A DNA stretch of 64,000 nucleotides, taken from contig JAKOGI010000082.1 in the NCBI GenBank assembly GCA_029747015.1, positions 792,501 through 856,500 on the forward strand, written 5' to 3'. Positions 59,886 to 64,000 of this stretch are shown in pieces. The DNA comes from Carnegiea gigantea. Its lineage: Eukaryota > Streptophyta > Magnoliopsida > Caryophyllales > Cactaceae. The translations under genes and the position numbers were made by a program. The stretch's first letter is position 1. The number at the start of each line of letters is the position of its first letter. Below the pieces are notes generated by a model. The model was not told the origin of the DNA, ran no database searches, and saw only the letters and a program-made list of their open reading frames with translations.

Positions 59886-59890
59886 ATTAC

Positions 59891-62068
59891 GTATAAAAGA
59901 TAAATTGCTGTTGTATTTTTATAGCGTGTTTCTTATTCCTAATTTAAAATATAAGTAAAATAAGGGCATGTTTGTTTCATCGATTATGTAGGTTAACTTC
60001 AACATGTCACCCATTCTAGTACCGTTCGCAATTTACTTTTGTGTATCGCTCCTCGCCACTTGCCACCACTTGTGTAGAGCGTGGTGTTGTACATGCTCTA
60101 AAATCTTTGATTAAAAGAGAAATAAATACATTGCTTTGGGGGGGGGGGGATAGAGAGTCAGACACACAAACCAAAGGAAAAAAGACACAAAAATAGAATG
60201 CTATGGTATCAAATACTCTACAACTGATGGGACCCCTGAACGGCTGAACCGATGCACTGTACTTGGCACAAAAGCTAGCTAAACCCCTCGACAAGAGAAC
60301 CTTAGCAGACCTATCTCCATCATGCTCTTTATAATCGACAATTCTTTAATTGCTGAACAAATCTTTGGTTCCTATAAGATTAGAAGACTTTAGATTGAGA
60401 AATCTTCTTATACCTCAACTCTCATGATGATGGTGAAATCCCACTCTTGGGCAGTTGTCAGCCAAATCTCTTAACCAAAAGAGTACATGCTTGTTCGAGC
60501 AACCTAGACTCCTCCGAGACTTGGAAGCATCCTTGAAGTAGAACATGGGCGACATATGCTCTAAAATTGGGTCCCCCTGCTTATCAACCTTGTCTCTGTG
60601 CAAGATCCTGTAAAACCTACTTCTTCATCGTTATTTTCCAATTATCTGTGATGGTGTAACACATCTATGGTGGTGATCGCACTGATACATGCAGCATCCT
60701 CCTCTTATCCAATACCTACTTTAGCCTTCTTTAGCTCAACCAGCCCTCTTTACTGACAAACTTCTTTGTTATGTTTTATTTCACTGGATCCACCAACCTT
60801 TGAATGGTCAAGTGGTGCTCACAGGATGATGAAATAGAACTCAATTGGCGGCCTTATAATAATTCTTGGTAGGCATTCCTTGAATTTTTAGCATATGAAT
60901 TCGGTTTGTGGGTATTCGACAACGTGAGCATTTTATTCTCGAAAGAGCTTCTAGCATATGAACTATAACTCAAACAAAATTTAACAGTAGGGCTTGTTCC
61001 TATCTTCGAGTTTGGATTTTCCATTAATGCCTCTTTATTGAGAGATAATACAAAACTTTGGTTATCCATATCCATATCCATATCGCAAACATTAGAGCTT
61101 CCTAAGCTTATTAATTAGGTGTGTGGGGCTTAGTTTACTTCAACTGCATCTGGGAGAACAACATCCTTACAAGTAATCAAGGAAGCCGGCCATAGGCCAC
61201 TAGTATAGGAACTCTCTTGCTCCTTCTCAAATCTAGGCAAATCACATATATTTGAACCAAGATAAATATTAAACAATTTGTATAATGTTGTCTTGTTACC
61301 ATTTGAGGTTCATTCATCAAGTTTTTGACGTCCATTTCCCTTCGTACCATGAGAACATTTGAACCAATCCACCTTGATGGTCGTAGCCATGACATGCCTC
61401 CCTTCCACCCGGCGAGCTTATGGCTTTTTGGTATCATGAGGTGACATGTCCTTTCTCCGCTCAGGCTTTTCGCTTCTGAACACATAGAAGATTGTTTTCC
61501 ACTAATCCGAAGAAGTGGACCAAACATTTGCTTTCCTTTCTTCAAACCTCGCAGTTGCCTTTGAGCATTCTCTAAAGTGTCAATACTTTCCCCACAGTGC
61601 TTTCATCACCTATGGGCCATGTGTATTTTTTGGTTCAAATTCCATGGCAATCTCTTGGTCCAACCTAGCATCCTTCAGCTTAAGAAATGTCATAGCTCTT
61701 TATGTCTCGCTTTGACATTGTAAGGATCGAATTTCACGGAGAACTTCATAGTGGAACTTTTCCGATTTAAAATTTTCGAACCTCAACCAACATACTGCTA
61801 AATTATAGTTAAATGTGATAGTCGAGTTCGATGCTACTTGTGCGTCTTGGTCACAAATTGGTACACCAAAAAACGAAAATTGGAGAGTTGTTTCACACCT
61901 TAAATGGCTCTAGAAAATTTTTGGCCTTAAAGAGAATGTTCCTTACGTCTTTTAGAACATAAGCCTCTTAAATAGCATGTCTAGGGAGATTAAAGTCTTC
62001 TATACATTTGATGACAAAGTCAGGTATTTCACAGACTGGTCGAGAGTCAATCAACACACCAAGCACTT
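59891..62068 (-). pseudogene. unidentified decayed coding sequence, right part of the window
   Basis: The minus strand shows coding-like blocks in several frames: EEVLGVLIDSRPVCEIPDF (about 62000-62068), a block at 61177-61545 (KCSHGTKG, LPRFEKEQESSY region), and one at 60854-61081 beginning MDMDMDNQSF, encoded by a ccatat repeat. Stops interrupt all of them. I do not recognise the family. The first block continues on the far side of the hAT-like element (IDLVLE at about 63366-63385), so that element landed inside this sequence. It could be an old gene or another transposon's gene. Confidence 0.4.
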
Positions 62069-63373
62069 CTTCGAACCAGGGATTTAAAACGCGGATGCAG
62101 GCGCGTTTGCGGTTTCGGTCGCGCTAATATGGGAGCGTTAGGATACGCTGATCGCGGAACAGATCGCGTCCGTCGCGGCATGAGAAGGTTCACATAATGC
62201 ATTTTGTCATCTGTATTTGTGTTTTAGTACTACAATTCGCTAAGTAATGCTATTTTGTAGCATAGTTCTTATTTTAGCCGATTACAATGGGGCAATTTTG
62301 ACAATAGTCAAACAATATAATGTATAGAAGCTGTGATGCAAATTGTAAGGTTATAGAATAGTAGAAACGACAACATTGAAATAATTAATTTAAACCAAAC
62401 GAAGGGGTAGACAAAAGATACAACACAGCAGCAATCATGGTTTATTTGATACAATGAAATCATAAAACTCCACAGCTGAAATAAAAATAATTAACATAAA
62501 TATTACAGGATAACAAAAAATAACATAATTAACATAATTAAAATAACATGTTTAATGTAAGTAATATGAACATAATATGACAAAAATTAACATAAAAGGT
62601 ACATAATTTAAAAAAAAATGATAACAATAATGTAATTAAGTATTTTACATAAATAATATGAATATAATTAACTAAGTGATTATTTGAATTAAAACCATAT
62701 TAATATCAATTGACTTCATATTGTTCAAGTTAATTCAATAATTAGTACACTTATTAATAATTTAATAAGTTTTCTAAAAGCCTCAAAGGCTCAAACCCTA
62801 GATTACCGTGCACCTCTCTCTTTAGTTGCTCTGCCTCTCCTTAGTCCTCTGTCTTCCTCCTTCGTCCTCTCAGCCCCTAACTCCTCTCTTCGTGCTTCTT
62901 CTCTTCATCTGTCTTCTCTGTCTTCTGTCTTCGTCTCTTCATCTGTCTTCTCTTCGTCTTCGCCTCTTCGCCGCTGACTCTGTCTTCTATCTTCTGTCTT
63001 CGTCCTCTGTCTTCTCCACGTCTTCGTCTCTTCGCCGATGACTCCTTTCCCCTGCGATGCTGCGAGCCTGCAACTGCTCAGGCCCCTCACTGGCCGACGA
63101 CGTGGTTCCTGAGATTGCTGCGAAAAAAAGAATACCGGTGAATGAGATATGTGTTTACCACTTTTCCAGATCTGATGTCTTTCTCTATTTTTTTGCCCCT
63201 TGTGCCCGTTTCACTCGCCCGTGACCCGTTTCAGAACGGCCGTCGCGGCTGTTACCTTGTGAAACGGTATTCACACCGATTTTTCGGTCTTTTTCGGTGC
63301 GCCAAAGTTGAAATCCGAACTACCTCAGCCGTTCCGAGATGGAACGGCCGAGTTTTAAATCCCTGCTTCGAGC
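62069..63373. mobile_element. non-autonomous hAT-like DNA transposon with 8-bp target duplication
   Basis: Element 62077-63365 (1,289 bp) has terminal inverted repeats CAGGGATTTAAAACGCGG (left) and CAGGGATTTAAAACTCGG (right, complement), 17 of 18 matching. It is flanked by 8-bp repeats cttcgaac (62069-62076) and cttcgagc (63366-63373), one mismatch. Eight-base duplication and CAGGG ends fit hAT. It codes for no transposase. The interior has an AT-rich half (62210-62800) and a CT-rich half (62805-63060). Confidence 0.85.
62805..63060. repeat. polypyrimidine minisatellite inside the hAT-like element
   Basis: Imperfect repeats of words such as tctgtcttcgtctcttc and cttcgtcctctgtcttctcc, almost purely C and T on the plus strand. 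Open frames on both strands here are low-complexity and not taken as genes. Confidence 0.8.
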
Positions 63374-64000
63374 ACAAGGTCGATGGCCACACCACAACCC
63401 ACCAACTATCGATAACCAAGCAACTAACCACCTATCTAACAAGTCCAAAGACAGTTCAAATTACTGGACTCACAACTAACAACAGACACCTCAAGAATTC
63501 AACCCTAACCACATAATATACCATCAATATTCCACTAAGAACAACAGAACACAATCACACATGAATTGGCCACAGCAACAAAGCTGGCAAGATGAATTAA
63601 ATAGCCCCCAAAGGAAGAGAAACTAAATCAAACCTTTCCAAACTGTAGAAAAGAAACTAGAGTGGTTATTCATGAGTGCCCCTTCTTAACTCTCAATTAG
63701 TTGGATCATCCTTCTGCATCACCATACAAGGAAGTCATACAGGCCTTGAAAGACAATGGCAAAGGAAAAAGATGATGAGAAGGGAAACTGGAGCCGGCTA
63801 CGGCATTGATCACTGGCTTCGGTGAGTTGTTATGGTCAAATCGCATAAGCTAAGTGGGAAGATTAAAGTGAATGCTCCATAACTGCAGACTTCTCTAATG
63901 CATTGCTTACCTCAAATACATGTCATTTCTCTTACATTACGGTTGTCCTTAAGAGAGGGGGAACAAACTCAATGAAAATGTTTATGCTGTGTTATCTACC
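63374..64000. other. right-edge sequence
   Basis: The first bases continue the unidentified decayed coding sequence on the minus strand. The rest shows no gene or repeat that I can support. Confidence 0.4.

Larger units (their letters stand above)
57246..59890 (-). mobile_element. internally deleted Copia LTR retrotransposon
   Basis: Element 57251-59885 between perfect 5-bp target duplications attac (57246-57250 and 59886-59890). LTRs are 57251-57848 (598 bp) and 59313-59885 (573 bp); they align throughout except for substitutions and an indel of about 25 bp near 57705-57735. On the minus strand the 5' LTR is the right one. A primer-binding site, TGGTATCAGAGC, complementary to initiator tRNA-Met, follows it (59299-59310), and a purine tract AAGGTGGAGAT precedes the 3' LTR (57849-57860). 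The 1.46-kb interior keeps only gag and the start of protease; integrase, reverse transcriptase and RNase H are missing. It is therefore non-autonomous, mobilised in trans if at all. Confidence 0.93.

Noticed and set aside
62826..63041. Ser/Leu-rich frame resembling a signal peptide
   Set aside because: Translation of CT-repeat DNA inside a transposon; any frame would give Ser/Leu/Phe.
1..64000. CRISPR array, operon or prokaryotic-type defence system
   Set aside because: No regularly spaced repeats with unique spacers; the gene structure is plant nuclear.

Overview
The window is nuclear DNA of a flowering plant, most likely a woody eudicot. The genes have many short introns with GT..AG borders. 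The families are plant-specific: UGT91-like glycosyltransferase, five-KH HEN4-like protein, DRP3 dynamin and GT47 exostosin. The spacers are AT-rich and full of plant transposon types (Copia, L1-type LINE, hAT, Tourist-like MITEs, an Au-like SINE). The species cannot be fixed from this sequence. Exon structures below were worked out by hand from reading frame, splice dinucleotides and family knowledge, with no transcript support.

Layout. 1-1408 (-) is an intact 5' part of a UDP-glycosyltransferase running off the left edge, followed at 2675-3948 (-) by a decayed tandem copy. 3949-8747 is AT-rich spacer. 8748-14263 (+) is a seven-exon, 560-aa KH-domain RNA-binding protein. 16381-18273 (+) is a single-coding-exon BED/hAT-transposase-derived protein that has lost two catalytic aspartates. 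19876-22890 (+) is a six-exon GT47 exostosin-type glycosyltransferase (412 aa). 26438-28439 (+) is a three-exon 2-oxoglutarate/Fe(II) dioxygenase (352 aa). 28440-37159 is a long spacer with MITEs and LTR-like debris. 37160-38222 (+) is a three-exon gene for a 137-aa protein with two copies of a cysteine-rich module, which I could not assign to a known family. 42098-50437 (-) is a 20-exon DRP3-type dynamin-related GTPase (798 aa). From about 50850 to the right end the window is a transposon graveyard. It holds an L1-type LINE with an LTR nested in it, a short LINE tail with an 18-bp target duplication, an internally deleted Copia element with perfect 5-bp target duplications, and a 1.29-kb hAT-like element inserted in an unidentified decayed coding sequence.

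The genes do not form a pathway or operon. Two are sugar transferases of different location (cytosolic UGT, Golgi GT47), one is an oxidative specialised-metabolism enzyme, one an RNA-binding regulator, and one the mitochondrial/peroxisomal fission GTPase. The items I find most worth following up are the duplicated cysteine-rich gene, the catalytically dead hAT-derived gene, the hAT element and its disrupted host sequence, the deleted Copia element with intact ends, and a set of compound T(n)G(n)/C(n)A(n) homopolymer tracts scattered through introns and spacers.
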